Origin: Gammaproteobacteria bacterium
Lineage (GTDB): Bacteria; Pseudomonadota; Gammaproteobacteria; Pseudomonadales; Pseudohongiellaceae
Assembly (NCBI GenBank): GCA_002711845.1
Contig: PASF01000009.1
Location: 124,001-188,000, forward strand
DNA: 64,000 bases
Direction of reading: 5' to 3'
Part shown: positions 17,935 through 27,592 of the stretch, one piece after another
Layout of the letters: each line of letters starts with the position of its first letter
How positions within the stretch are numbered: the stretch's first letter is position 1
Translations under genes and position numbers: made by a program
The notes under the pieces: generated by a model
Databases searched by the model: none
Told to the model about the DNA's origin: nothing
Seen by the model: the letters and a program-made list of their open reading frames with translations, nothing else

Positions 17935-18885
17935 TCAGAGCCAGCCTTTAACCCTAAAAAGTACATAGGGTGCGACGCCCGACAATACCATCAAACCCAG
18001 AGCCCACGGATAACCCAGCTGCCAGCCCAGTTCGGGCATCGAATCAAAGTTCATGCCGTAGATGCTGGCGATCACGGTAGGGGGCAGGAATACCACGGCG
18101 GCAATGGAAAAGATCTTGATGATCTTGCTCTGCTGTATGCTGATAAAACCCTGGGCTGCATCCATCAGAAAGTTGATCTTGTCGAAAACAAAACTGTTGT
18201 GGGGCAGCAGGGAATCGATGTCTCTCAGCAGTTCGCGGGCCGTTTCCGCATGGTCGGCAGACATTTTGCCACGACGCAGCAGAAAGCTGAGTGCGCGTTG
18301 GGTGTCCATCAGACACAGGCGTACCTTGCCGTTGGTGTCTTCCTGGCGTGCCAGTTCGTCCAGCGCATCCTCGATCGGGCTGTCGTTGTCCTCAAGTACC
18401 AGGTTGCTGGTATTTTCCAGCTGCGTGTAAACCTCCTCCAGTGTGTCAGCCAGGTCGTCTATCTTGATTTCGAACAATGACAATACGATACTGACCGGAT
18501 CCTCCACCAGGCCGTGCAGGCGTCGCGCGCGCATGCGCATCAGGCGAAAGGCGGGAATTTCCCGCTCGCGCAGGGTAATCAGCTGGGTGTCCGTCAGGGT
18601 GAATGCAACACTGGTATTGCGGTGACGTTCATCCACTTTGTGCAGAAACAGAGAGTGTACATGCAGGCCGGCTTCATCCTGATACGAACGTGCGCTGGCC
18701 TCGATTTCCTCAACATCTTCCGTGTCAGGTAATGGTTGGCTGTGCAGGCTTTCCACCAACTGGCGTTCGTCATCATCCGGGTTGAGCAGGTCAAGCCACA
18801 TGGCAGAGGCCAGCGCTTCTCGCGTGATCTCGCCCTGGGTTGAAACCAGGTATTTTTGATCATTAAGTTGATAACGAATCAGCAT
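17935..18885 (-). CDS. CorA-family divalent cation transporter
   Basis: A 316-residue inner-membrane channel for magnesium or related divalent cations. A long cytoplasmic alpha/beta and helical funnel domain leads into two C-terminal membrane helices, with the signature YGMNF between them and a positively charged tail after the second. The magnesium-channel GMN motif is intact. It faces the barrel gene with only 18 bp between stops. ilvD lies upstream on the same strand 45 bp away; a shared transcript is possible but no functional link is evident. Confidence 0.92.
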   Translation of the reverse strand: MLIRYQLNDQKYLVSTQGEITREALASAMWLDLLNPDDDERQLVESLHSQPLPDTEDVEEIEASARSYQDEAGLHVHSLFLHKVDERHRNTSVAFTLTDTQLITLREREIPAFRLMRMRARRLHGLVEDPVSIVLSLFEIKIDDLADTLEEVYTQLENTSNLVLEDNDSPIEDALDELARQEDTNGKVRLCLMDTQRALSFLLRRGKMSADHAETARELLRDIDSLLPHNSFVFDKINFLMDAAQGFISIQQSKIIKIFSIAAVVFLPPTVIASIYGMNFDSMPELGWQLGYPWALGLMVLSGVAPYVLFRVKGWL

Positions 18886-18930
18886 ACCATTTCCTGCCTG
18901 TTAGAGTTTGTTCTGACACTCAAACAACGT

Positions 18931-20610
18931 TTACACGTCGCGGTCGGTTACGGCACCGTCTGAGGCCGAGGCGGTGGTTCTGGCAAATTTGGCGAGCACA
19001 CCGCGTGTGTAGCGTGGCGCTGGTTTTTCCCATCTTGCCAGTCGGGCGGCGATATCGGCATCGTCAAGGTGCAACATCACTTCCTCTCGCTCCGCATCAA
19101 TGGTGATCTCGTCGCCATTTTCGATAATGGCTATCGGGCCACCATCATAGGCTTCAGGTGTCACATGCCCGACCACAAAACCGTGGCTGCCGCCGGAGAA
19201 GCGGCCATCGGTGATCAGCGCGACGTCCTGGCCCAGTCCGCGGCCCATGATCGCGGAGGTAGGACTGAGCATTTCACGCATCCCGGGACCGCCTTTCGGG
19301 CCTTCGTAGCGAATGACGATGACATCGCCGGCCACGACAGTGCCGTCGAGAATGCCTTTCATGGACTCTTCTTCTGAATGGAAAACGCGGGCTTTGCCGG
19401 TGAAGCGCAGACCTTCCTTGCCGGTGATCTTGGCAACGGCGCCCTGGGGTGCCACGTTGCCGCGCATGATCACCAGGTGACTGTCTGCCTTGATTGGATT
19501 GTCAAAGCCACGAATGATTTCCTGTCCTTCGGGATAGGGCTCCACGTCGGCCAGGTTCTCGGCCAGGGTCTTGCCGGTCACTGTCAGGCAGGAACCGTCA
19601 AGCATGCCGGCATCCAGCAGCATTTTCATCAGGGGCTGAATACCACCAATCTTGATCAGCTCTGACATCAGGAAGCGTCCGCTGGGGCGCAGATCGGCCA
19701 GCATCGGCGTCACCTTGCCCAGGCGGGTAAAATCATCAAGGGTAATCCTGACGTTAATGGTGTGAGCCATGGCAATCAGGTGCAGCACGGCATTGGTTGA
19801 TCCGCCGAGTGCAATGACGACCCTGATGGCATTCTCAAAGGCTGCTTTGGTCATGATATCCGACGGCTTAATGTCATGGCGGATCAGATGCAGGATCGCC
19901 TCACCGGCGCGCACACAGTCGTCTTCCTTTTCCTGGGAAATAGCGTCCTGTGCCGAGCTGTTGGGCAGGCTCATGCCCAGTGCTTCGATGGCCGACGCCA
20001 TGGTGTTCGCGGTGTACATACCGCCACAGGAGCCGGGGCCCGGAATGGCGGTTTCTTCAATATTCTTCAGTTCAATATCCGATACGGTGCCGGCCGCGTG
20101 GCCACCCACGGCCTCAAAGACCGACACAATATCTGTGTGATTCTTGCCGGGCTGGATAGTGCCACCGTAGATGAAAATGGCGGGGCGGTTCAGACGCGCC
20201 AGGCCCATGACGCAACCGGGCATGTTTTTATCACAGCCGCCAATGGCAATGATGCCGTCATGGCCCATGCAGCCCGATACGGCTTCAATCGAGTCGGCAA
20301 TGATTTCCCGTGACACCAGCGAGTACTTCATGCCCTCGGTGCCCATGGAGATCCCGTCGGAGATCGTGATCGTATTGTAGATGACGCCCTTGCCCTGGGC
20401 GGCATCGACACCCCGGTTGACATCGTCCGCGAGTTTGTTGATGTGCATGTTGCAGGGGGTGACCATGCTCCAGGTGGAGGCGATACCAACCTGGGGTTTT
20501 TTGAAGTCGGCGTCTGAAAATCCGACAGCATGCAACATGGCGCGACTGGCGGCGTGCTCGACACCGTCGACAACCTGACTTGAGTATTTGCGGGTATTCT
20601 TGTCACTCAT
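18931..20610 (-). CDS. ilvD: Dihydroxy-acid dehydratase
   Basis: An iron-sulfur enzyme of valine, isoleucine and pantothenate synthesis that dehydrates 2,3-dihydroxy-isovalerate and its methyl homologue. It has 559 residues from the ATG at 20610. Conserved cysteine segments CDKNMPGC and [12 protein letters not shown] are present, as is [12 protein letters not shown] near the C terminus. The open frame extends upstream to 20802 but that part (Arg-rich, low similarity) overlaps the divergent promoter space and is not credible. An alternative ATG four codons earlier at 20622 is possible. Length fits the shorter IlvD group. Confidence 0.95.
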   Translation of the reverse strand: MSDKNTRKYSSQVVDGVEHAASRAMLHAVGFSDADFKKPQVGIASTWSMVTPCNMHINKLADDVNRGVDAAQGKGVIYNTITISDGISMGTEGMKYSLVSREIIADSIEAVSGCMGHDGIIAIGGCDKNMPGCVMGLARLNRPAIFIYGGTIQPGKNHTDIVSVFEAVGGHAAGTVSDIELKNIEETAIPGPGSCGGMYTANTMASAIEALGMSLPNSSAQDAISQEKEDDCVRAGEAILHLIRHDIKPSDIMTKAAFENAIRVVIALGGSTNAVLHLIAMAHTINVRITLDDFTRLGKVTPMLADLRPSGRFLMSELIKIGGIQPLMKMLLDAGMLDGSCLTVTGKTLAENLADVEPYPEGQEIIRGFDNPIKADSHLVIMRGNVAPQGAVAKITGKEGLRFTGKARVFHSEEESMKGILDGTVVAGDVIVIRYEGPKGGPGMREMLSPTSAIMGRGLGQDVALITDGRFSGGSHGFVVGHVTPEAYDGGPIAIIENGDEITIDAEREEVMLHLDDADIAARLARWEKPAPRYTRGVLAKFARTTASASDGAVTDRDV

Positions 20611-20833
20611 GGCAATGTCCATTGTCCGCCGTCGGGCGGGTGCGATATTTCCGCGAACTATACACCAGATGGGCATGTCGCGGCCAGCTCGTGCTGGCCA
20701 CTTGTCTCCGCTGGTGGCGTTCTGACGCATGAGCGGTTCGTTTTGAGTGACGATTCGGTTAACATCGGTCGTCTTGTATTTCGGCCTGAACAAACGGGCC
20801 ATTCATTGCAACGAAGTAGAGGTGTTTGACACG

Positions 20834-22660
20834 ATGAGAAAGTTCACAAGCATGCTGATCGGGTTGGCAGTCAGTGGCGCGAGCGGCCTGGCACTGGCGG
20901 CGGAAAACCTTGATGGCGCCAGTCTGTACGATCAGTACTGTGCTACCTGTCATGCCGATCCGCAGGATGTCCGCACCCCGAACCGTGAGGCGCTGGCATC
21001 GTATACCGCCAACAGTCTGTATAGCGCACTGACCGACGGTATCATGCAGGCGCAGGCGGCCGCTTTGACCAATGCCCAGAAGATTGCGCTGTCTGAGCAT
21101 CTCACCGGCAGCCGTATGCAGGCAGATTCGGTGGCAGGGCTGTCCCGCTGTGAACAGCCGATGCCACACCTGGAGCTGTCCCTGGACAGTAACTGGAATG
21201 GCTGGGGCAACGGTCTGAGCAATGAGCGTTATCAGTCATCGCAGGGCACGGCGATCAGTGCGACCAACATCGATCAGCTTGAGCTGGCGTGGGTGATGGG
21301 GCTGGACAACTCCACGGTTGCCCGTGCGCAACCCACCGTGGTCAACAATACAATGTTCATGGGTACCCCGTCGGGCAGTGTCTATGCCATGGATGTTGCC
21401 AGCGGTTGCGCCTATTGGAGTATTGACGTGCCGGGCGAGGTGCGCGCGGCGATCACGGTAGCCTTTTCACAGTCACTGGATAGGTATCTGGCAGTGATCG
21501 CTGAGAACTCCAATCACATCTTTGTGGTTGATGCGAACACAGGCGAGTCGCTGTGGGACACCGAAGTCGACGATAACCCTTACGCCCGCAGCACGGGTTC
21601 GCCGGTGGTCTACGACGACCGGATCTTTGTGCCGGTGTCATCGATTGAAGTGGGTGCCGCCGGACGACCCGATCACCACTGCTGCACATTCCGTGGCAAT
21701 ATGGCGGCGTATGACCTGAATTCAGGCGCCAAACTCTGGCATACCTACATCATGGACGAGCCCGAGCTGGTCGGCCAGAACAGTGCCGGTAACCCCGTTT
21801 ACGCACCTTCCGGCGCGCCCATCTGGCAAGCCCCGAGCATCGACCCAACACGAAACCTGGTATATGCCGGCTCCGGACAGAACTACAGCCGCCCGGCGAG
21901 CGACACCAGTGATTCGGTGATTGCCTTTGATATGGACACCGGGGAGATGAAGTGGGTGTATCAGACCACCAGTGAAGACCAGTTCGTGATGGGCTGCCGG
22001 CCCGATGGCGCCCACCCCAACTGCCCGGATCCGGGCCCTGACCTCGACATCGGTGCGCCGATTGTCACAACCACGCTGTCCAATGGCCAGGAAATCGTGG
22101 TCGCCGGTACCAAGGGTGCAGAAATTTTCGGACTGGACCCCACTCGCGATGGTGAAGTGTTGTGGCGGACCCGGGTAGGGCGCGGCGGCGCGCTGGGCGG
22201 TGTGCACTGGGGCATGTCTTTCCACGGCGATGTGGTATACGTGCCTGTTTCTGACCGCAGCGGCATCACTGACGAAGGTGAGCCCCGTCAGCCCGGTCTG
22301 CATGCCATTGACATGAAAACCGGCGAGGTGCTTTGGTATGCGCCGGTGCCTGAGCGCTGCGCCGGCGAGCGGGGCTGCATGGATGCCTATTCAGCGCCGA
22401 TCACGCTGACCGATGACCTGGTGCTGGCCGGCTCGCTCAGTGGTTACCTGTTTGCCCATGACCCCGAGACCGGCGCCCTGTTGTGGGAGTACAATACCGT
22501 GCGGGACTATGACACTATCAATGGTGTTCAGGCCAGCGGCGGCTCACTGGATGCCACCGGTCCGGTGATATCGGGCGACTACATGATCGTCAATACCGGT
22601 TATGCGACATTCGGCCAGATGCCCGGCAACGCCGTGCTGGTTTTCAAGCTCAATAATTAA
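20834..22660 (+). CDS. PQQ-dependent dehydrogenase with N-terminal cytochrome c (polyvinyl-alcohol dehydrogenase-like)
   Basis: A 608-residue periplasmic quinohaemoprotein. A signal peptide (GLALAA) is followed at once by a haem c site, CATCH at 36-40, in a domain of about 90 residues. A PQQ-type beta-propeller follows with repeated blades (e.g. VYAMDVASG, IFGLDPTRDGEVLW, GLHAIDMKTGEVLWY). Haem first and propeller second matches cytochrome-type polyvinyl-alcohol dehydrogenases, but related enzymes oxidise other alcohols. The ATG at 20834 is the first that leaves an intact signal peptide. The second quinohaemoprotein starts 28 bp later, so the pair is an operon. Confidence 0.85.
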   Translation: MRKFTSMLIGLAVSGASGLALAAENLDGASLYDQYCATCHADPQDVRTPNREALASYTANSLYSALTDGIMQAQAAALTNAQKIALSEHLTGSRMQADSVAGLSRCEQPMPHLELSLDSNWNGWGNGLSNERYQSSQGTAISATNIDQLELAWVMGLDNSTVARAQPTVVNNTMFMGTPSGSVYAMDVASGCAYWSIDVPGEVRAAITVAFSQSLDRYLAVIAENSNHIFVVDANTGESLWDTEVDDNPYARSTGSPVVYDDRIFVPVSSIEVGAAGRPDHHCCTFRGNMAAYDLNSGAKLWHTYIMDEPELVGQNSAGNPVYAPSGAPIWQAPSIDPTRNLVYAGSGQNYSRPASDTSDSVIAFDMDTGEMKWVYQTTSEDQFVMGCRPDGAHPNCPDPGPDLDIGAPIVTTTLSNGQEIVVAGTKGAEIFGLDPTRDGEVLWRTRVGRGGALGGVHWGMSFHGDVVYVPVSDRSGITDEGEPRQPGLHAIDMKTGEVLWYAPVPERCAGERGCMDAYSAPITLTDDLVLAGSLSGYLFAHDPETGALLWEYNTVRDYDTINGVQASGGSLDATGPVISGDYMIVNTGYATFGQMPGNAVLVFKLNN

Positions 22661-22688
22661 AATCTGACGCAGATTCAGGGGATTCAAC

Positions 22689-24851
22689 ATGAACATGACC
22701 AAACACCTCCCGATACTGGCCGGCGCGGCTTTGTTGCTGGCGGCCTGTGGGCCGGCCGAACAACCAGGCACCACGGCCAGTGCGCCGCAGGCACAGGCAC
22801 CGACCAGCATGCCCAGGTACGGCGCCTCGGTGACAACCGAGCGACTGGTGGCGGCTGACAGTGAGCCCGGGCAGTGGATGTCGACGGGCCGCAATTACTG
22901 GGAGCAGCGTTTCAGCCCGCTGGATCAGATCAATACCGAAAACGTAGACCAGTTGGGCCTGGCGTGGTCGGCCGACATGGATACCAGCCGTGGCCAGGAA
23001 GCCACACCCATTGTGGTCGACGGTGCCATCTATATCACGACGGCCTGGAGCATGGTAAAGGCTTTCGACGCCGAGGACGGCAGTCTGTTGTGGGAGTTTG
23101 ATCCCGAAGTGGATCGCGCGCGTGGTGTTGATGCCTGCTGCGATGTCGTCAACCGTGGTGTTGCCGCCTGGGATGGCAAGATCTTTTTTGGCGCCCTGGA
23201 TGGCCGTCTGATCGCACTGGACGCGGCGACCGGTGAGCAGATCTGGAGTGTGGTTACCACGGACCAGTCGCAACCTTATACCATTACCGGTGCACCCCGC
23301 ATCGTGGACGGCAAGGTTATTATCGGCAACGGTGGTGGCGAATATGGCGTTCGCGGTTACATCACCGCTTACGACGCGGATACCGGTGAGGCGCATTGGC
23401 GTTTTTACACGGTTCCTGGCAATCCCGAGAACGGTTTTGAACAGCCGGAACTGGAAATGGCCGCGGAAACCTGGACCGGAGAATGGTGGGTCATGGGCGG
23501 TGGCGGCACGGTCTGGGACTCGATGGCCTATGATCCGGAATCCAACCTGATGTATATCGGTGTTGGTAACGGTTCTCCATGGAACCAGACACTGCGCAGC
23601 CCGGGCGGTGGCGACAACCTGTTTCTGACGTCGATTGTTGCCATCAACCCGGATGATGGCAGTTATGTCTGGCACTACCAGACCACCCCGGGTGAAACCT
23701 GGGATTACACGGCCACTCAGCAGATCATTGTGGCCGACCTGAACATTGGTGGTGAAGACCGTCGTGTGGTCATGCAGGCCCCCAAGAATGGCTTCTTCTA
23801 CGTCCTGGACGCATTGACCGGCCGGCTGTTGTCGGCGGAGAACTTTGTGCCGGTAAGCTGGGCGACGCACATTGACCTGGAGACCGGCCGGCCGGTGGAA
23901 ATACCCGAGGCCCGCTATGATGTCACCAAACAGCCCATCATTGTGCAGCCAGGGGCGCTGGGTGGCCACAACTGGTATCCGATGTCCTTCAGCCAGAATA
24001 CCAACCTGGTGTATTTGCCGGCCACGGAGAACTTCATGGGATATCACGCGCAGGAAGAGTTTGAGCGCTCGGATCGTGGCTGGAACACCGGTACCGACCT
24101 GGCTGAAGGTGCCCGTCTGGTCGCCGCTGCCGGAGATGCCGCGCCCGAACGCAAAGCCTACCTGCTGGCCTGGGATCCTGTCGCACAGCAGGAAGTCTGG
24201 CGCCAGCCGCAACCGTCACCCACGGCCGCCGCAGGCGTCATGTCAACGGCGGGTGGCCTGGTTTTCCAGGGGAACGCCGGTGGTGAGTTTGTTGCCTACC
24301 GTGATACCGACGGTGAGCGCCTGTGGAGCGCCATTACCCAGTCCCATACCGTTGCTGCACCGGTCAGCTACAGTATAGACGGTACCCAGTACGTGGCGGT
24401 CCTGACCGGTTCACGTGCGTTGCCGCAGGTCGGCCCCGGGGCTATTGGCTCGACAACCCGCGAGTCCAGCAATAATTCCCGGCTACTGGTTTACACGCTG
24501 GGTGGCGGGCATGCACTGCCAACCGAGGTGGCCGTCGCCGAGGATCGTGAGCTGAATCCGCCGCCATTGCTGGCCAACAATGAAATGCTGGCTCACGGTG
24601 AGCAGGTTTATGGCCAGTATTGCAGCGTGTGTCATGGCAATAACGCCGCCAGCGACGGCGCCGGTGTGTTCCCGGACCTGCGTTACACCGAGCGCCTGCA
24701 TGACATCGAAGACTGGAACGCTGTGGTACTAGGTGGTGAACTGGCGTCTGGCGGCATGGTGTCTTTCGCCGGGCAGCTGGAAGCGTCCGATTCCGAAGCG
24801 GTGCTGCAATACGTCATCTCGCGTGCCAATGCCTTGCTGGATTCGCAGTGA
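22689..24851 (+). CDS. Quinohaemoprotein alcohol dehydrogenase, predicted lipoprotein
   Basis: A 720-residue PQQ dehydrogenase with a fused C-terminal cytochrome c, the type II alcohol dehydrogenase architecture. The propeller carries the adjacent-cysteine pair C150-C151 in DACCDVVNRG, which forms the strained disulfide near PQQ in this family, plus GETWDYTA in the active-site region. Haem c is at C645-x2-C648-H649. The N terminus ends in the lipobox LLAAC with C20, so the enzyme is probably lipid-anchored; known type II enzymes are generally soluble in the periplasm. It presumably passes electrons from an alcohol through its own haem to the respiratory chain. ogt overlaps its stop. Confidence 0.9.
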   Translation: MNMTKHLPILAGAALLLAACGPAEQPGTTASAPQAQAPTSMPRYGASVTTERLVAADSEPGQWMSTGRNYWEQRFSPLDQINTENVDQLGLAWSADMDTSRGQEATPIVVDGAIYITTAWSMVKAFDAEDGSLLWEFDPEVDRARGVDACCDVVNRGVAAWDGKIFFGALDGRLIALDAATGEQIWSVVTTDQSQPYTITGAPRIVDGKVIIGNGGGEYGVRGYITAYDADTGEAHWRFYTVPGNPENGFEQPELEMAAETWTGEWWVMGGGGTVWDSMAYDPESNLMYIGVGNGSPWNQTLRSPGGGDNLFLTSIVAINPDDGSYVWHYQTTPGETWDYTATQQIIVADLNIGGEDRRVVMQAPKNGFFYVLDALTGRLLSAENFVPVSWATHIDLETGRPVEIPEARYDVTKQPIIVQPGALGGHNWYPMSFSQNTNLVYLPATENFMGYHAQEEFERSDRGWNTGTDLAEGARLVAAAGDAAPERKAYLLAWDPVAQQEVWRQPQPSPTAAAGVMSTAGGLVFQGNAGGEFVAYRDTDGERLWSAITQSHTVAAPVSYSIDGTQYVAVLTGSRALPQVGPGAIGSTTRESSNNSRLLVYTLGGGHALPTEVAVAEDRELNPPPLLANNEMLAHGEQVYGQYCSVCHGNNAASDGAGVFPDLRYTERLHDIEDWNAVVLGGELASGGMVSFAGQLEASDSEAVLQYVISRANALLDSQ

Positions 24852-25345
24852 GTGAAACGTTTTACAGCTACTATGACTCACCCGTCGGCAACCTGTTGCT
24901 GGCGGGTGATGAAAGTGCGCTGACACTGATCAGCTTTCCGGGTGGCAAAGCTGCCCGGCAGCCGGCACCGGACTGGTTGCGTCGCAATGAGTTGTTTACC
25001 GCTGCCAAACAGCAATTGGCTGCCTATTTTGCTGGTGAGCTGACGGATTTTGAGCTGGCACTTCGCCCGGCAGGCACTGTGTTTCAGCGTCAGGTATGGC
25101 AGGCACTGCGCGACATTCCTTACGCGGAAACACGCAGTTATGGCGAGATTGCCGCGATGGTCGGCAAGCCTGACGCGAGCCGGGCGGTAGGCGCGGCCAA
25201 TGGTCAAAACCCCTTGCCCATTGTCATCCCCTGTCACCGGGTGATAGGCAGCAATGGGGAGTTGACCGGATTCGGTGGCGGACTGACCTGCAAAAAGCAT
25301 TTACTGGCGCTGGAACAGGCTCACACGCCGTTCAGCCTGCAATAA
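24848..25345 (+). CDS. ogt: Methylated-DNA-protein-cysteine methyltransferase
   Basis: A 165-residue suicidal repair enzyme that removes methyl groups from O6-methylguanine to its own cysteine, C129 in the PCHRV motif. The following segment with GELTGFGGGL completes the active-site domain. It starts with GTG overlapping the stop of the upstream dehydrogenase, so translation is coupled. The AdaB/Ogt distinction is by size only. Placement behind alcohol-oxidising enzymes could help where aldehydes or other alkylating products form, but this is speculation. Confidence 0.93.
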   Translation: MSETFYSYYDSPVGNLLLAGDESALTLISFPGGKAARQPAPDWLRRNELFTAAKQQLAAYFAGELTDFELALRPAGTVFQRQVWQALRDIPYAETRSYGEIAAMVGKPDASRAVGAANGQNPLPIVIPCHRVIGSNGELTGFGGGLTCKKHLLALEQAHTPFSLQ

Positions 25346-25355
25346 CGCTGTCAGC

Positions 25356-26324
25356 TCAACGACTGGCGACTTTGCTGCAATTGCGGCCGTCTTCCTTGGC
25401 CTGATATAACGCCTTGTCACTGAGTTCCAGCCATGCCTGGTGACCATCAAGTACATCCGAAAATTCGGCGATGCCCAGGCTGACCGTGACCTGAAGGGGC
25501 GTCTCTTCCCAGTTCACCACCGTGTCGGCTATCGCTGCGCGCAACCGTTCGGCGACCAGCAAGGCTTGCGCCTGCGTCGTTTCAGGCAACACCAGGCCAA
25601 ATTCTTCGCCGCCGTAACGGCCGGCAATGTCGGTGGCGCGTTGAGTCTGCCGGACTGTCCTGGTAACAGCGCGCAACACCTCATCACCGGCGGCATGACC
25701 CTGGCTATCATTCAATGCCTTAAAGTGGTCAATATCAAAAAGAATCAGTGACGCCGGGCGTTTGCTGCGGTGACAGCGTTTGAACTCCTGTTCCAGACAC
25801 TCTTCCCAGTAGCCCCTGTTGTGCAGGGTCGTCAATTTGTCGGTGCGGCTGAGTTGCTTCAGTATGCTGTTGGCGGATTCAAGTTCTTTCTTGCGCGTGG
25901 CAATTTCCGTGACATCGTAAACCAGCAGGCAGACGCTGCTGATCTCCCCATTAAGACCGCTCAGGGGAATCAGGGTGATGTTCTGGTACATCAACGCCGA
26001 ATGCCCGGTCAATGGACGTGTGCTTTTGAAATTGAAGAGTCTGGGATGTTCTTCCCAGGTGCAGAAGGCCCGGCTGTGCAGGCTGAAAACCGAGTCAATT
26101 TTGCGTTTCAGCCAGGTTTTTGGCAAATCCGGAAACAGGTCGAACAGACTCTGGCCGCGCGCATGACTGATCGCAATACCACTGTGGTTTTCCATGAAGC
26201 TGTTCCACATTTGTACTTTGTAGTCGGCATCAAGCAGCACCAGACCATTGTCCAGTGTCTGCAACAGCTGCATGGTCAGGTGCAGGCTGTCGAGGTCTGT
26301 GCTGTTGGAGGATGAACTCAGCAT
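25356..26324 (-). CDS. PAS-GGDEF diguanylate cyclase
   Basis: A 322-residue cytosolic protein. A PAS-like sensor domain spans roughly residues 15-140 and a GGDEF domain follows, with the active signature GGEEF in YGGEEFGLVLPE. It should make cyclic di-GMP from GTP. No membrane segment is seen. I start at the ATG at 26324, preceded by GGGAG; the longer frame reaches into the upstream gene. Its start lies only five bases beyond the stop of the receiver-CheC gene, so the two are made together and may form a signalling pair. An RxxD inhibitory site is not obvious. Confidence 0.9.
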   Translation of the reverse strand: MLSSSSNSTDLDSLHLTMQLLQTLDNGLVLLDADYKVQMWNSFMENHSGIAISHARGQSLFDLFPDLPKTWLKRKIDSVFSLHSRAFCTWEEHPRLFNFKSTRPLTGHSALMYQNITLIPLSGLNGEISSVCLLVYDVTEIATRKKELESANSILKQLSRTDKLTTLHNRGYWEECLEQEFKRCHRSKRPASLILFDIDHFKALNDSQGHAAGDEVLRAVTRTVRQTQRATDIAGRYGGEEFGLVLPETTQAQALLVAERLRAAIADTVVNWEETPLQVTVSLGIAEFSDVLDGHQAWLELSDKALYQAKEDGRNCSKVASR

Positions 26325-26329
26325 GGCGT

Positions 26330-27343
26330 TTACTCTCCCGCATCCTGCATCAGTATTTCCACTCTGGCACGCAGTGCCGGCATCGAGTCTTCCGTTAACA
26401 GCAGTAGCAGATGACAATCCATATCGGGAGTCGACAGATGGTAGGAAATATTGATAACCAGCACATTGGCCGGGCTCGATTCACAATCCAGTAACAGGGT
26501 GCATGCCTGTTCATGACCCAGCACCACTGGGTAACTGTGATTGAACTCGATATCCAGTTGCTGACTGATGCCTTTGAGGCATGACCCCACCAGTAATTCC
26601 GACAGGTCTGTAAGAATGCCGGTATGGGAATTACTGCCTTCGGGCATGTCCAGGGCGACCAGCGACTCCAGGTCAGAGAAGCCCGTGGCGCTCATCAGGA
26701 ATATGCCTTCGCCGGCAACGCCATTGCCGCTGAAGCCATGAGACACGGCACTCATTGTCGCGCCATCCGCGTAAGGCAGATGTTGGGCCAGACGGTTGTA
26801 GGGCGTGGTGAACACGTCGGGCACGGGCAACTGGATGAACGTGCCGAGCAATTCACTGAGTCGACTGCCTGCCTGTCCCATGGCAATGTTCACGACTTCT
26901 CGAAGTGCAGGTAAAAAATCAGCGCTGGGCAGTTCCATTGTGGCTGCTGCGTAAGCGGGGCGGGTGCTATCGGCCAGTGACAGGATGCCGTAACGCTTGA
27001 GCACCGCACTGATCTGCTCGGGGGAGACGGGTTTGCGGATAAAATCCAGAGCGCCTTTGGCCATCACCCGTGAGCGCGCCTCGGCCTGGATGTCACCAGA
27101 GACCACCAGCACCAGTGTTGGCAGATCGTCGGTACGAATCTGGTCCAGCACCTCATAACCGTTCATCACAGGCATATTCAGGTCAAGAAACACCAGGTCT
27201 GCCTTGCCTTGCTGAATGGCCGCTATCGCCTGGCTGCCGTTTTCGGCGAAACTGACGCTGATATCCCATTCCGGCGGCAGGGCGCGGGCCATCTGGCGGC
27301 GAGCCAGACCAGAATCATCACAAATCAAAACCGCTAATGTCAC
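26330..27343 (-). CDS. Response regulator receiver with C-terminal CheC-type domain
   Basis: A 337-residue two-domain protein. Residues 1-115 are a receiver with D9/D10, phospho-acceptor D54 in FLDLNMP and K104 in FIRKP. The remainder resembles the CheC/CheX phosphatase family, including a segment like ELLVGSCLKGISQQLDI; the family's Glu-Asn phosphatase pairs are not fully clear to me. No DNA-binding domain, so output is by protein contact or phosphatase action. It is immediately followed by a diguanylate cyclase. The cognate kinase is not in the window. Confidence 0.85.
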   Translation of the reverse strand: MTLAVLICDDSGLARRQMARALPPEWDISVSFAENGSQAIAAIQQGKADLVFLDLNMPVMNGYEVLDQIRTDDLPTLVLVVSGDIQAEARSRVMAKGALDFIRKPVSPEQISAVLKRYGILSLADSTRPAYAAATMELPSADFLPALREVVNIAMGQAGSRLSELLGTFIQLPVPDVFTTPYNRLAQHLPYADGATMSAVSHGFSGNGVAGEGIFLMSATGFSDLESLVALDMPEGSNSHTGILTDLSELLVGSCLKGISQQLDIEFNHSYPVVLGHEQACTLLLDCESSPANVLVINISYHLSTPDMDCHLLLLLTEDSMPALRARVEILMQDAGE

Positions 27344-27493
27344 ATGCGTTTACTCGAGTCCGGTGAAACAGTTGCACTCCCATCGTAACACATTGTGACA
27401 ATCAGGCGTGCAGACAAATCGTCACTTGCGGATTATACTTTCCGCCCGTTATGTGACGTTGATACGCCCCCCCAACTGCAGGAGTGCAGACCC

Positions 27494-27557
27494 ATGAAGC
27501 TACTGACCACAGGCTTTCCCAAGGCCGTTTGAGCCGCCATTGTCACATGACAGTGGC
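27494..27557 (+). other. Possible leader peptide and hairpin ahead of the MATE pump
   Basis: A 12-codon frame (ATG at 27494, TGA at 27530-27532) has GGAG nine bases before it. A 9-bp hairpin follows at once: GCCATTGTC (27536-27544) and GACAGTGGC (27549-27557) around ACAT. The MATE gene begins 36 bases later. This layout resembles leaders where a short translated peptide controls the next gene, but the hairpin has no T-run and does not cover the MATE start. A TATACT hexamer at 27434-27439 could be the -10 for this transcript. Confidence 0.3.
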
Positions 27558-27592
27558 AATCTCGTTTTCAGTGCGTATTCAGGGTTTGTGTC

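Noticed and set aside
20611-20802. N-terminal extension of ilvD
   Set aside because: The extra 64 residues are unlike IlvD and would occupy the divergent promoter region.
22650-24212. 520-codon antisense frame opposite the quinohaemoprotein gene
   Set aside because: It is an exact shadow of a well-supported enzyme on plus, lacks a ribosome site and shows no domain. GC-rich codon use leaves the opposite strand open.
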